Shown in pieces: positions 9,263-19,147 of a DNA stretch of 64,000 nucleotides. Positions within the stretch are counted from its first letter, which is position 1, and each line of letters starts with the position of its first letter. Below the pieces are notes generated by a model that did not search any database, had not been told where the DNA came from, and saw only the letters and a program-made list of their open reading frames with translations. The stretch spans positions 102,062 through 166,061 of the forward strand of contig JAAXTM010000005.1 of assembly GCA_013336525.1 (NCBI GenBank). The letters run 5' to 3'. A program made the translations under genes and the position numbers. The stretch is from Geobacteraceae bacterium (lineage in GTDB: Bacteria > Desulfobacterota > Desulfuromonadia > Geobacterales > Pseudopelobacteraceae).

Positions 9263-10011
9263 GCCGTCTGTTCATATCCACAGCTATCTTTCTGACCCTG
9301 CTAAGCGCGGCATCGGCCTCTGCCGACGAAGTAAAAATAGCGACCGGGCATACCATTATCAAAAGAATTCTTGATCCCGTAAGAAGTGCCTTCAGGGAGA
9401 AAACAGGTATTGACATTCATATCTTTTTCAATGATCCGGTACCCGCTTTGGCCGAGCTTGAAAGAGGAAATGCCGATGCCGCCGGGGCAAGTCTGTCACT
9501 TGAAAAATGGCTTGAACTGGCCAAAAGAGAGGGCGTTGCGGTTAAAGACCCCGCTGCATACAACTCATATGTGCCAGCTACAGAAAAACTGATGATCATG
9601 GTGAATTCCGGAAACAGAATAAAAGCTCTTTCCAAGGAACAGCTCAAGGGGGTTTTTACCGGCAAGATACTTAACTGGAAAGAGGTTGGTGGCGATGATG
9701 CCCCGATACTGGTTGTCTGGCCCTCAGTCTCTTCCGGCGCATTGGTAATTTTCAAGGCCACAATCATGGACAATGAACCGTTGGTTAAAGATGTCTTTGA
9801 TGTTGAAACTATTGCAGACACTCCAGATGCCATCGCTGCAACTCCAGAGGCGATCGGCATAGTTACCGGGACCGAAACGGAACCGGGAATCAAAGAAATT
9901 GCACCGGCCACCGAGCGCCCTTTAACGTTTATATACAAAGGCAAACCTTCTCCCAACCTGCAAAAACTGCTGGACTTTTTACGTAGTGAAGGAAAGTTGT
10001 ATATAAATTGA
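9259..10011 (+). CDS. periplasmic substrate-binding protein, PstS-like
   Basis: About 250 residues with a signal peptide (MSRLFISTAIFLTLLSAASASA). The body has the phosphate-binding-protein-like fold marks: EVKIATGHT near the mature N-terminus and LKGVFTGKILNWKEVGG, a strong PstS-family signature. The ATG at 9259 overlaps the upstream stop (ATGA) and is preferred over a GTG at 9250. No ABC permease or ATPase gene is adjacent. Its place between two HAMP-GAF proteins suggests it presents a ligand to a sensor rather than feeding a transporter (inference). Whether it binds phosphate cannot be told by eye. Confidence 0.85.
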   Translation: MSRLFISTAIFLTLLSAASASADEVKIATGHTIIKRILDPVRSAFREKTGIDIHIFFNDPVPALAELERGNADAAGASLSLEKWLELAKREGVAVKDPAAYNSYVPATEKLMIMVNSGNRIKALSKEQLKGVFTGKILNWKEVGGDDAPILVVWPSVSSGALVIFKATIMDNEPLVKDVFDVETIADTPDAIAATPEAIGIVTGTETEPGIKEIAPATERPLTFIYKGKPSPNLQKLLDFLRSEGKLYIN

Positions 10012-10063
10012 CGGCCTCGTAAAGGAATGACGTGTTACCAGGAATAGCCGGAGACAAACTTAG

Positions 10064-12418
10064 ATGACCATAAAAACCAAACTTATAGCCAATGTACTGT
10101 TTACCGCAGCCATTATAATTGTAATTTCATTGGCAAGTTTTTTATCGATGCGCTTTCTTCAGGAGAAGCTCTCGTATCTGACCGAGAAAAGCACTCCCTT
10201 CCAGATGCGGTCAATAGAGCTCCAGCGCGAGCTGAATGGAGCAATAACAGCTCTCGTCAAGGTGAACGCAGCCCGGACCATGCCGGAATACAATGCATTA
10301 CAGGCTGAAGCTGAAAAATCTCTTGAAATTGTCAAAAACACTCAAAAATCCCTCGAGAAGATGAGCAGCGGTACTCCCGATGCATCAGCGGAACTTGGCA
10401 AAATGGCGCTTGAACTTTTTGCCGCCGTCAAAGAGCGTATAAATAGTAATGACGCGGCAACAGCGGCCAGCGCCAAAATATTGCAGAGCATGAAAGAATC
10501 ATCGGCCCGGCTTAACGACCTGGATGCATCCATAAGAAATCTGCAAGCCAATAACTCTCACGCTTTTGCAGCGGCATTGGAGAATACCGCCATATCTTCC
10601 GGCAAGCTGAGGGGTATTGAGGATCTTCGCAGCTTGATACGGGATCTGCAGCTGATTGCCCTCAATGTACAAAATATCCAGAATGACACTAATGTTCTTA
10701 TAGCAAAAGGAAAGCTTAAAACTATTACGCTTCGCATAGCTAAAAATGAGTACTATAGAGCCAACAAGTCTATTGCTGCTATTGTCGACAGGTTCACTGA
10801 CCTGCTGGGTGAATATGTCAGATTAAAATCCGTCTCACTGGTACAAAACGATAATGACTCAAAAAGCAGGGTTGCATCAGCCGGGAAAGACGTCCCAGAT
10901 AAACTGGGTTCTCTTTTCCAGACACTGGACCAAGAGGCAACGCTGGCGCGCTATGATTTGTCCTCTGCAAACAGTAAACAGCAAAGTTCGTTCTCTCAAT
11001 CCAGCAGCACCAACAACATCCTCATGGCAAACTCTGAGCTGGTGGCACTTGGGTTAAAGGTGACAAACGCAAACAACCGAATGTTTACTGTTGGATCGCG
11101 CGCTGAATTGGACAAACTTGATGCGGAAGTTCGAGATCTTTTTTCAAGGATACACGAGCGAGTCCAGATGCTGAAAAGTTCTCTGTCCAAGCTGAATAAC
11201 AGGAATGAACTGGAGACACTCCGCGCGGCTCATGTATCGCTTGAAAAAGTTCACACTGGGATCTATTCGGAAAACGGAATTACAGCTGCTCTAGAAAAGA
11301 AGCTGCTTGCAATAGAGCTCGCAGACGAGGCATCCGACAAACTGCGCGAAATAGTCTTCAGACAAATTGCAAAGGGAAAAGAAAGTGTTTCGGCCGCTCG
11401 GGATGAACAGGAAAAGTCCATTATTACGGTAAAAAAGGTGATCCTGCAGAGCACGTCACAGATTATTTTTATCAGTGCAGTGGCGATTGTTATCGGGATG
11501 TTCTTTGGCTTCTGGATTTACCGTTCGGTGTTGCTGCCCCTGCGCGTAATACTGAATGCCGTTAACAAACAGCAGCAACTGGGGGAGGAAAAAGCGACTC
11601 TTGCAGAGGCTGTCGCCGGAGGAGATCTGAACCTTGAGGTGACGGTCAGCGAAGCGATAAAGCTTGACCTGGAACAGATTGGCGACGATGAAATGGGGAT
11701 GGTGTTAAGCGCAGTTGTCGGCATGAGTGAAGCACAGGCAACTCTGGACAGATCTCTTGCCGGGATGACGGAATCGCTTCGCAACAGCAGGGATGAAACT
11801 GCCCGTCGTGACCATTTGAAGAATGGACTGTACGAACTCAACAGAATCCTGCGGATCGAACATAAGACCGCCGAACTGGCTGATGAAGCGCTGGCATTTA
11901 TTGCAGATTTTATTGGTGCCGGGGTTGGAATCATGTATCTGTATGACGAAGAGGGGGAGATGCTCCAAACCCTTTCCACCTACGCCATTTCCAAAACCGG
12001 TCGGCTGAACTGGGGTTTCCCCCTCGGCGAGGGGCTGCCTGGCCAGGTTGCGTTAGAACGTAAAATGATCTGCCTGAAAGACGTTCCTCCTGATTATCTC
12101 CCGATTACTTCGGCACTCGGCCAGGCGAATCCGATGAATGTCGCTATTATGCCGATTATGCACAATGATACATTGGCCGGTGTGTTGGAAATTGGGAGTT
12201 TCAAACAATTTAGCGACGACAATTTTGAATTTTTGCAGCAATCCATGGAGGGGGTTGCCATTGCGATCAACATCAACCATTCACGCCAACTCGTCAATGA
12301 GCTTCTGGAAAAGACCCAGACGCAGGCCGAAGAACTATACGCCCAGCAGGATGAGTTACATCAAACCAATGAGGAGTTAGTAGAACGGGCAAGGATGTTA
12401 GCGGAGCGGCGAAAATAA
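10064..12418 (+). CDS. membrane HAMP-GAF sensor protein without kinase domain
   Basis: 784 residues: membrane helix about 8-28, a very long periplasmic helical region (about 30-460), second membrane helix about 465-487, HAMP (488-560), GAF (600-740), then a coiled coil to the end. From HAMP onward it aligns along its length with the 1215-residue kinase two genes upstream (shared GEEK..LAEA.AGGDLN, VGMSE.Q..LD, LGEGL.GQ.ALE). It stops where that protein enters its HisKA domain. The stop is followed one base later by the cheR ATG, so this is an organised gene end rather than an obvious frameshift. It has no MCP signalling hairpin either. It probably passes a signal by contact with the CheR/CheB or kinase partners. 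Confidence 0.88.
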   Translation: MTIKTKLIANVLFTAAIIIVISLASFLSMRFLQEKLSYLTEKSTPFQMRSIELQRELNGAITALVKVNAARTMPEYNALQAEAEKSLEIVKNTQKSLEKMSSGTPDASAELGKMALELFAAVKERINSNDAATAASAKILQSMKESSARLNDLDASIRNLQANNSHAFAAALENTAISSGKLRGIEDLRSLIRDLQLIALNVQNIQNDTNVLIAKGKLKTITLRIAKNEYYRANKSIAAIVDRFTDLLGEYVRLKSVSLVQNDNDSKSRVASAGKDVPDKLGSLFQTLDQEATLARYDLSSANSKQQSSFSQSSSTNNILMANSELVALGLKVTNANNRMFTVGSRAELDKLDAEVRDLFSRIHERVQMLKSSLSKLNNRNELETLRAAHVSLEKVHTGIYSENGITAALEKKLLAIELADEASDKLREIVFRQIAKGKESVSAARDEQEKSIITVKKVILQSTSQIIFISAVAIVIGMFFGFWIYRSVLLPLRVILNAVNKQQQLGEEKATLAEAVAGGDLNLEVTVSEAIKLDLEQIGDDEMGMVLSAVVGMSEAQATLDRSLAGMTESLRNSRDETARRDHLKNGLYELNRILRIEHKTAELADEALAFIADFIGAGVGIMYLYDEEGEMLQTLSTYAISKTGRLNWGFPLGEGLPGQVALERKMICLKDVPPDYLPITSALGQANPMNVAIMPIMHNDTLAGVLEIGSFKQFSDDNFEFLQQSMEGVAIAININHSRQLVNELLEKTQTQAEELYAQQDELHQTNEELVERARMLAERRK

Positions 12419-12419
12419 T

Positions 12420-13253
12420 ATGACCACGGACGAACTCGTAGATATCGAAATAAAGCTCCTCATGGATGGGGTCTACCAGGTATACGGCTATGACTTCAGG
12501 GAGTATGCAGAGGCGTCACTGCGACGGCGTCTGATCCAGTGGCTTTCCGGTTCCGGATTCGCTACCTTCTCTCTGGCCCAGTCACAGCTGCTGAGGGATC
12601 GCGTCTTTTTCGACTCCCTGCTGCGCGGGATTACCGTCAATGTCTCGGAAATATTCCGTGATCCCGCCTTTTTCAAGGCGGTCAGGGAACATGTAGTGCC
12701 GTATCTTAAGACCTACCCCTTTGTGAAAATCTGGCACGCTGGCTGTTCAACCGGCGAAGAGGCATATTCAATGGCAATACTCCTGCTGGAGGAGGGGTTA
12801 AAAGGGCGCTTCCGGATTTATGCCACCGATATAAATGAAGAGGTTATCCGCAAGGCACAGGATGGGATTTATCCTCTGAAGGAGATGCAGCGCTTTACCA
12901 AAAACTATCAGCAATCCGGGGGAACGGGTTCGTTTTCTGACTATTACACGGCCCGCTACGAACACGCCATCCTCTCCCCCTCACTGCGGGAGAATATAGT
13001 TTTTGCGGCTCACAATCTGGCCGTTGATGGCGACTTTGGCGAAATGAATCTGATTCTCTGCCGCAATGTCATGATTTACTTTAAACAACCGCTCAAGGAA
13101 AGGGTACTGGGCCTTTTTGACAGCAGCCTGCTGCAGGGAGGCTATCTTTGTCTCGGAACGAAGGAGAGTCTGTATCAACGTCAGATTGCTGCCCACTATG
13201 AGGCAATAACAGCACGGATGCAGATTTATCGGAAACAGTATGCAAACAAGTAA
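12420..13253 (+). CDS. cheR: CheR-type protein-glutamate methyltransferase
   Basis: 277 residues, normal CheR length. N-terminal helical domain, then the SAM-binding domain with HAGCSTGEEAYSMAI (about residues 105-119), YATDINEEV, and NLILCRNVMIYF near residue 215. CheR methylates glutamates of chemoreceptors. Here no classical receptor gene is near; the neighbours are a HAMP-GAF protein and hybrid kinases, so the substrate is unclear. It overlaps cheB by 14 bases, implying translational coupling. Confidence 0.93.
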   Translation: MTTDELVDIEIKLLMDGVYQVYGYDFREYAEASLRRRLIQWLSGSGFATFSLAQSQLLRDRVFFDSLLRGITVNVSEIFRDPAFFKAVREHVVPYLKTYPFVKIWHAGCSTGEEAYSMAILLLEEGLKGRFRIYATDINEEVIRKAQDGIYPLKEMQRFTKNYQQSGGTGSFSDYYTARYEHAILSPSLRENIVFAAHNLAVDGDFGEMNLILCRNVMIYFKQPLKERVLGLFDSSLLQGGYLCLGTKESLYQRQIAAHYEAITARMQIYRKQYANK

Positions 13254-13830
13254 TTGCAGGAAGCTCAAGGCGATTGTCATCGGAGTTTCGACCGGCGGCG
13301 TTTCAGCGCTAACGCAGATATTGGGAGGGCTGCCAGCGGATTTTTCGGTCCCTGTACTTGTGGTTACCCACATCACACCTGATTCCGATGACAGCCTGGC
13401 CAAGTTGCTGAACACACTTTGCGCCATCCGAATAAAGGAAGCCGATGAGCAGGAAGCTATTACTCCAGGCACGGTCTATATGGCTCCGGCTAATTATCAT
13501 CTGCTGGTTGAGCGGGGTGGCCTTCTGTCGCTTTCCATTGATCCTCCGGTCAACTTCGCCCGCCCTTCTGTGGACATTCTTTTTGAGTCTGCGGCAGAGG
13601 CTTATGGGCCTTCGCTGGCCGGTGTTATCCTCACCGGCGCGGGGAATGACGGCAGCAAAGGTCTGCTGAAAATAAAGAATAACGGCGGCCTGGCAATTGT
13701 TCAGGATCCAAAAGATGCCGAAATGAATTCGATGCCCGGAAGTGCGATGAAATTGCTGAAAGCCGATCACGTTGTACGATTGAAGGAAATTTCCGGCCTT
13801 TTGATGAGGCTTGCAGGGGACAAACCATGA
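13240..13830 (+). CDS. cheB: CheB-type methylesterase domain protein without receiver
   Basis: 196 residues consisting only of the CheB catalytic domain. The nucleophile region is VIGVSTGG, the histidine is in VTHITP, and the aspartate is in LTGAGNDGSKG. Canonical CheB carries an N-terminal receiver that controls activity; it is absent here, while the next gene begins with a stand-alone receiver domain. The ATG lies inside the end of cheR, and the gene overlaps the downstream kinase by ATGA. A stand-alone CheB domain paired with CheR is known in sensory clusters of this general type. Confidence 0.92.
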   Translation: MQTSNCRKLKAIVIGVSTGGVSALTQILGGLPADFSVPVLVVTHITPDSDDSLAKLLNTLCAIRIKEADEQEAITPGTVYMAPANYHLLVERGGLLSLSIDPPVNFARPSVDILFESAAEAYGPSLAGVILTGAGNDGSKGLLKIKNNGGLAIVQDPKDAEMNSMPGSAMKLLKADHVVRLKEISGLLMRLAGDKP

Positions 13831-15977
13831 ACCAGTCACAATCCACTACCATTCCTATTCTAATGGTCGATGACCGACCGGAAAACCTGCTGTCACTGGG
13901 AGAACTTCTCCGTGACCAGGGATATGAACTTGTCAAGGCATTGTCCGGCAATGAGGCTCTGCGTCTAACGCTCAAGCAGGACTTTGCATTGGTGCTGCTT
14001 GACGTACAGATGCCGCAAATGGACGGTTTCGAGACGGCCGAATTGATGCGTGCAAATCCAAAAACCAAGCACATCCCGATCATCTTTGTCACCGCCGGCA
14101 TGAAAGATTCCCAGTTTCAGTTCAGAGGGTATGATGCAGGGGCGGTAGATTACCTTGCGAAGCCTATAGAACCGCTATTTTTGCAGAGCAAGGTCAGAAT
14201 ATTTGCCGAGTTGTATCGTCAACGCCGTGAGATTGAGCGGCATAAAGATCATCTGGAAGAGCTGGTGGAGCTGAGAACGGCCGAGTTAAGCCTGACGGCC
14301 GCTGAACTTGAAACAAGCAACGAGCAGCTTCAGCACTGGAACCGGGCTATGAAATCGACAGAGGAAATACTTCGCAAGCAGGTAGCTGAGTTTATAGAGA
14401 CCCACGATCAGCTGCTGGCAACCGAAGAAATGTTGCGGGTTCAGATCGAAGAATACGAAGTCACCCAGAAGCTGCTGAACATATCAAATATCAATCTTCA
14501 GAATCTTTTCGATGTTTCGCCCCTGGCTATAGTGGTTTCCTCTTTTCCCGGAGGGATACTCCGCAAGATCAACCATACCTTCTGCGATGAGTTTGGCTAT
14601 AATGATGAACTGCCTATCGGCAAGAGCGGAGAGGAAATTGATTTATGGTGCGATCCTTCCGAAAGGGTGCGCTTGTTAAAATTGCTGGCCGAACAACAGG
14701 AAGTTTCCGGCTTTGCGACCGAGATCAAAACCTCTGCGGGGGTCTGCCGTTCAGTGCTTTTGTATTGCACCCGCATGGTTTTTAAGGATGAAAATTGCGT
14801 CCTGATCGTGTTCCTGGATATCACCGAGCAGAAGCTGATGGAGGAGCAGATCCGGCAGACTCAGAAAATGGACGTTATTGGACAGTTGGCTGGTGGTGTT
14901 GCCCACGACTTCAACAATATGCTGACCGCTATTTTAGGCTCAACTGAACTAATGGAGCGTTATGTAAATGACAATCCTGCCGCGACAAAACTGCTCGGCA
15001 ACATTCAAAAGGCGGCAAGCCGTTCGTCCGAGCTGACCAGTCAGCTGCTGGCTTTTTCCCGTAAAGGGCAAAAAAACGCCGTGCAAACCTGTATTAATAC
15101 GACAATCCTTGAGGTAATTTCACTTTTGGAGCGAACCATTGACAAGAAGATAACCCTGAAAACGAAGTTGGTAGCCAAAAACGCGTGTGTCGTGGGTGAT
15201 CCGGCGCTGCTTCAGAATGCCCTCCTCAACCTTGGTGTCAACGCTCGCGACGCCATGCCGGAAGGCGGAGTTATCACGTTTGCAACAGCTGTCGTTGAGC
15301 TGGATTCCGGCTACTGCCGATCCAGCGCGTTTGCCATAACCCCCGGCCCGTACATTGAAATATCTGTATCTGACACCGGTTCAGGGATGACAAAGGAAAT
15401 AATCCAGCATATTTTTGAACCGTTCTTTACGACTAAAGGTGTCGGCAAGGGAACCGGACTGGGACTGGCTGCCGTCTACGGTACGGTGACGGATCACCAC
15501 GGCTGTATCAGCGTTTTCAGTGAACCTGGAAGTGGAACCATCTTCAAGCTATACCTTCCTTTATCAAACAATAAAAAAACGGAGTTAACCTGTACCGAGG
15601 AGCTTATTTACGGTTCAGGCGGCATACTGCTGGTGGATGACGAGGAGTTGCTCCGCGATGTAGGGAAAGCTCTTCTGGAGAGTCTTGGATATAAGGTTTA
15701 CCTTGCAGAAGATGGCGAACAGGCTCTGAAGACCTTCGCGCTTGAAAAAGAGAACATTTCGTTGGTGATTCTGGATATGCTCATGCCAAAAATGGGTGGC
15801 AAAGAGACACTCCAGATACTGATGGAAAAATATCCTGATATCCGGGTCCTTATTTCGTCCGGATTCAACCAGGAGGGGACTTTTGATGATCTTAAAAACA
15901 TTGGAGCAAAAGGATTCCTCCAGAAACCGTATCTCTGCCAGGAAATGTGCAAGGCTGTTGCTGAGGCATTAAATTGA
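13827..15977 (+). CDS. soluble hybrid histidine kinase, REC-coiled coil-PAS-HisKA-HATPase-REC
   Basis: 716 residues with no membrane helix. An N-terminal receiver (residues 10-125, predicted phospho-site Asp59 in [11 protein letters not shown]) is followed by a coiled coil (about 140-220) and a PAS-like region (about 225-340). The HisKA acceptor is His360 in [11 protein letters not shown], typical of the HDxxN kinase class. The ATPase domain has SVSDTGSGM and [11 protein letters not shown]-terminal receiver (about 598-712) carries Asp650 in [10 protein letters not shown]. It is last in the sensory operon and overlaps cheB by four bases. It could take phosphate from the first kinase through its N-terminal receiver (inference). 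Confidence 0.92.
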   Translation: MNQSQSTTIPILMVDDRPENLLSLGELLRDQGYELVKALSGNEALRLTLKQDFALVLLDVQMPQMDGFETAELMRANPKTKHIPIIFVTAGMKDSQFQFRGYDAGAVDYLAKPIEPLFLQSKVRIFAELYRQRREIERHKDHLEELVELRTAELSLTAAELETSNEQLQHWNRAMKSTEEILRKQVAEFIETHDQLLATEEMLRVQIEEYEVTQKLLNISNINLQNLFDVSPLAIVVSSFPGGILRKINHTFCDEFGYNDELPIGKSGEEIDLWCDPSERVRLLKLLAEQQEVSGFATEIKTSAGVCRSVLLYCTRMVFKDENCVLIVFLDITEQKLMEEQIRQTQKMDVIGQLAGGVAHDFNNMLTAILGSTELMERYVNDNPAATKLLGNIQKAASRSSELTSQLLAFSRKGQKNAVQTCINTTILEVISLLERTIDKKITLKTKLVAKNACVVGDPALLQNALLNLGVNARDAMPEGGVITFATAVVELDSGYCRSSAFAITPGPYIEISVSDTGSGMTKEIIQHIFEPFFTTKGVGKGTGLGLAAVYGTVTDHHGCISVFSEPGSGTIFKLYLPLSNNKKTELTCTEELIYGSGGILLVDDEELLRDVGKALLESLGYKVYLAEDGEQALKTFALEKENISLVILDMLMPKMGGKETLQILMEKYPDIRVLISSGFNQEGTFDDLKNIGAKGFLQKPYLCQEMCKAVAEALN

Positions 15978-16069
15978 GGCATGGTCATTGACCTTTGCAA
16001 GTAAACCATTGACCATTAGAATCAGATACATATTGAAAATAAAACATGAAGACCAAGGAATACGTTAGC

Positions 16070-17431
16070 ATGACTGATCCAAAGCTCCCCCCCCAGAATC
16101 TGGACGCTGAAATGTCCATACTTGGTGGTATTCTTATAGACAACGACGCCATTAACCGGGTGCTCGAAAGCATCGTTCCTGAAGATTTCTACCGCGAGGT
16201 TCATCGTAAAATTTTTCTGGCGATGATGCAGCTGTCCGACAGACGTGAACCGTGCGATCTGGTGACACTGACCGAGATCCTTAAAAAGAAGGGGGAACTG
16301 GACGAAGTCGGCGGCGCCGCCTACCTGCTTATGCTGGTTGACTATGTCCCGACTGCGGCCAATGTTTCCTATTACTGTAAAATTGTTAAAGAGAAGTCCG
16401 TCAACCGCAAATTGATATCCATAGCCACCGGGATTGTAACCCGCAGCTATGAGGACCAGACCGATGTCAATGAACTGCTGGACAAGGCCCAGAAAGATCT
16501 TTACGAAATCGGCGAAAACAAGCTACGGCCCCAGTATGTTCCTATACAGCCGCTCATCAAAGAAGCCTTCAAGATTCTTAAATCGCTAAATGATCGCAAA
16601 GAACATATTACCGGCGTGCCTACAGGCTATACGGACCTCGACCAGATGACCGCCGGTTTTCAGCCAGGCAATCTTATTATCATCGCCGCCAGACCATCGA
16701 TGGGCAAAACAACGCTGGCGCTCAATATCGCCCAGCATGCCAGCGCCGAGAGCAAAAAGAAGACCCCTTCGGTTATATTCTCACTGGAGATGGGCAAGGA
16801 AGATCTTGTCATGCGTTTTCTGGCTTCTATCGCACGGGTTGACTTTGGACGGATGCGCACAGGACACTTCCAGGACAGCGACTGGCCACGGCTGACCAGA
16901 GCGGCTGGAATTCTCCATGATGCCAAGATTTTTATCGATGACACTCCAGCCATCAGCGTTCTGGAGTTACGTTCCAAGGCACGCCGATTGAAGAGTGAAC
17001 ATGATATCGGGCTGATTATTGTCGACTATCTGCAGTTGATGAAAGCCGGTACCCGCATCGAATCACGTCAGCAGGAAATCTCCGAGATTTCCCAGTCCCT
17101 AAAGGCGCTGGCCAAAGAGCTGAGTGTCCCGGTTGTGGCTCTGTCGCAGCTTAACCGTGAGCTGGAAAAACGTGCCGACAAGCGCCCGATGATGAGCGAC
17201 CTTCGCGAATCCGGAGCTATCGAGCAGGATGCCGACGTAATCATGTTCGTTTACCGCGAGGCGGTCTACTGCGAGGCGTGCCGCAAGCGCGACGGTTCCT
17301 GCACCCAGGGGCACGATCGCAACGCAGAACTTATCATCGGAAAACAGCGTAACGGCGCAATCGGCACGGTAAGCATGGCCTTTTTCGGCGAGCATACCCG
17401 TTTTGAGAACCTGAGTGAGCGGAACGAATAA
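16070..17431 (+). CDS. dnaB: replicative DNA helicase DnaB
   Basis: Hexameric fork helicase. The N-terminal domain begins PPQNLDAEMSILGG. The RecA-like domain has Walker A ARPSMGKTTLALNIA, a Walker B region IIVDYLQLM and SQLNRELEKRADKRPMMSDLRESGAIEQDAD. ATG 16070 is chosen because AAGGA lies 10 bases upstream; an in-frame ATG at 16046 would add eight residues. Unusual: between VYREAVY and AELIIGKQRNG, where DnaB usually has a short acidic loop, there is a Cys-rich insert with the pattern CX2CX6CX3H. Otherwise length and motifs are normal. Confidence 0.96.
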   Translation: MTDPKLPPQNLDAEMSILGGILIDNDAINRVLESIVPEDFYREVHRKIFLAMMQLSDRREPCDLVTLTEILKKKGELDEVGGAAYLLMLVDYVPTAANVSYYCKIVKEKSVNRKLISIATGIVTRSYEDQTDVNELLDKAQKDLYEIGENKLRPQYVPIQPLIKEAFKILKSLNDRKEHITGVPTGYTDLDQMTAGFQPGNLIIIAARPSMGKTTLALNIAQHASAESKKKTPSVIFSLEMGKEDLVMRFLASIARVDFGRMRTGHFQDSDWPRLTRAAGILHDAKIFIDDTPAISVLELRSKARRLKSEHDIGLIIVDYLQLMKAGTRIESRQQEISEISQSLKALAKELSVPVVALSQLNRELEKRADKRPMMSDLRESGAIEQDADVIMFVYREAVYCEACRKRDGSCTQGHDRNAELIIGKQRNGAIGTVSMAFFGEHTRFENLSERNE

Positions 17432-17481
17432 CTTTTAGACTGAAAAAAATTGTTTCAGTGTTTAGACTTTGGAGGCCAGCC

Positions 17482-19131
17482 ATGTCAGAACAGAAAAAAG
17501 GTTCGCTGGGAGAAATCCTCTCCGCCTGCAACATCATCAACGAAGACGATATCACTGCAGCTCTGGAGGAACAGGGGCGTAGCGGGGCACGTATCGGTGA
17601 AGCGCTCATCACCCTGGGAATCGTCACGCAAGAAGATATTGACTGGGCGCTTTCCAACCAGCTGGACCTCCCCTACATCCGACTCAAAGTTGACATGATC
17701 GACCCTGATGCAGTACGGCTTGTTCCGGCTGCGCTCGCGAGAAAGTTCAACCTGATTCCACTCATTAAAGCCGGGAATGAGCTGAACATCGCTATTTCCG
17801 ACCCGCTCAACAGTGCTGCAATCACCGCCGTTGAGCGGGAGACCGGCTGTCAGATCAATGTATCAGTGGCTTTGATCCGTGAAATACGTGAAATGATCGA
17901 TGCCTGCTACGGCAGCAGCGAGCAGGAACGGCTGGGATTTACTTCGAGTGCCTTTTCCGATAATGTTCTGGATGCTATTAACAGCGACCTGAGCGGTGGC
18001 AAGCTGCTTGACTACCTGCTGGTTTTTATCCTGCAAAACCGGCTTTCATCCCTATCACTGCAACCGATGGGAGAATCCGTAGCCATCAGTGGCAGACGAG
18101 GTGGCATTTCACGCCCGGTCGGCTCTTTAGTCGGCACCTATTATCCAGACGTCACTCTCAAAATCCGTAAAAACATCGGCAGCAGCACCCATAGTGAGCC
18201 ATCCTCTAACGGACTGTTGAAGTTCAGCTACCGCTCTCACCCGATAATCTTCCAGATTTCCTCCATGGCCGGCTATGGCGGCGAATACATCACCATACGT
18301 CCTCACGTATCCTCGACCGTTCCGGATCGTCTTGCCGAATTGCATCTCCCCCCACATCATGAAAGCAATTTTTTACGCCTTGCCTGCGCACAACACGGCA
18401 TCACCTTTTTCGCTTCGAGAAACACACAGGAACGGGATCGTTTTATTGATCTGATGCTTGAAGAGATGGATACAACAGGCAAGAATGTCATTATCCTGGG
18501 TGAAGGGCCGGGCCGGTCGAATAAACATTTCCCACGAGTTATTCTTCCGCGTGACGAGGCTGAACGTGCCGCAACAATCATGAACGCTCTGGACCATGCA
18601 CCGGATATACTTGTTATTGAGGATGCTACCGAGGGGATGCCTTTTACTGCTGCCTGCAGGGCCGCCATGCGCGGAAAACTTATTCTGGCCGGCCTGGAAA
18701 CTCGTGGAACCCGCAATGTTCTGCGCCAGCTGTTACTTTACCAGCAACAGAACTACTTCCTTCCGGTCTTCGTCAATGGCCTGATTTCATTCAAAGGGAT
18801 TCAGCTGTTCTGCCCGGAATGCAGGACAGAATACGTCCCACCTGCTGAGGAACTGGCAGCAATGAATCTTCATAATCAACCCGCATCTTTTTACAGTACA
18901 ACCGGGTGTGATGCCTGTGGCCATAGCGGCTTCAGCAAAAGAAAGTTTTTGACTGACGTGATCATTTTCAGTGACGAGTTCTTACGCATTTTTGAACAGT
19001 CCAGCGATGTCGCCGCGCTGGAGAAATATCTTGAAATGTCGGGATATCATGGTCTGGAAGATGAAGGGCTACGGCTCCTGATGGCTGGAGACGTTTCGCC
19101 TGAGGAATATATTGCTTCGGTTGTTTTATAA
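17482..19131 (+). CDS. PilB/GspE-like protein with degenerate ATPase motifs
   Basis: 549 residues from ATG 17482, which follows GGAGG by six bases (a GTG at 17458 has no such site). The N-terminal part (about 5-150) is a typical GspE/MshE N-domain (LGEILSACNIINEDDITAALEEQ, LDLPYIRL). The C-terminal half keeps the overall order of a type IV pilus extension ATPase and its four-cysteine motif (CPEC ... CDAC). The nucleotide motifs are gone: the Walker A position reads ASRNTQER, the Walker B position VIEDATEG, and the His-box histidine is missing (LAGLETRG). It is directly upstream of pilT. Probably a non-hydrolysing partner or regulator of the pilus motors (inference). Confidence 0.85.
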   Translation: MSEQKKGSLGEILSACNIINEDDITAALEEQGRSGARIGEALITLGIVTQEDIDWALSNQLDLPYIRLKVDMIDPDAVRLVPAALARKFNLIPLIKAGNELNIAISDPLNSAAITAVERETGCQINVSVALIREIREMIDACYGSSEQERLGFTSSAFSDNVLDAINSDLSGGKLLDYLLVFILQNRLSSLSLQPMGESVAISGRRGGISRPVGSLVGTYYPDVTLKIRKNIGSSTHSEPSSNGLLKFSYRSHPIIFQISSMAGYGGEYITIRPHVSSTVPDRLAELHLPPHHESNFLRLACAQHGITFFASRNTQERDRFIDLMLEEMDTTGKNVIILGEGPGRSNKHFPRVILPRDEAERAATIMNALDHAPDILVIEDATEGMPFTAACRAAMRGKLILAGLETRGTRNVLRQLLLYQQQNYFLPVFVNGLISFKGIQLFCPECRTEYVPPAEELAAMNLHNQPASFYSTTGCDACGHSGFSKRKFLTDVIIFSDEFLRIFEQSSDVAALEKYLEMSGYHGLEDEGLRLLMAGDVSPEEYIASVVL

Positions 19132-19147
19132 ATAGGGGAGGAATCTT

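Noticed and set aside
10064..12418. Frameshifted or truncated kinase gene
   Set aside because: The stop is followed at once by the cheR start in operon spacing. No HisKA or ATPase remnant follows in any frame.
17439..17459. Terminator between dnaB and the PilB-like gene
   Set aside because: ACTGAAA/TTTCAGT forms only a weak 7-bp A/T-rich stem with no T-run after it.
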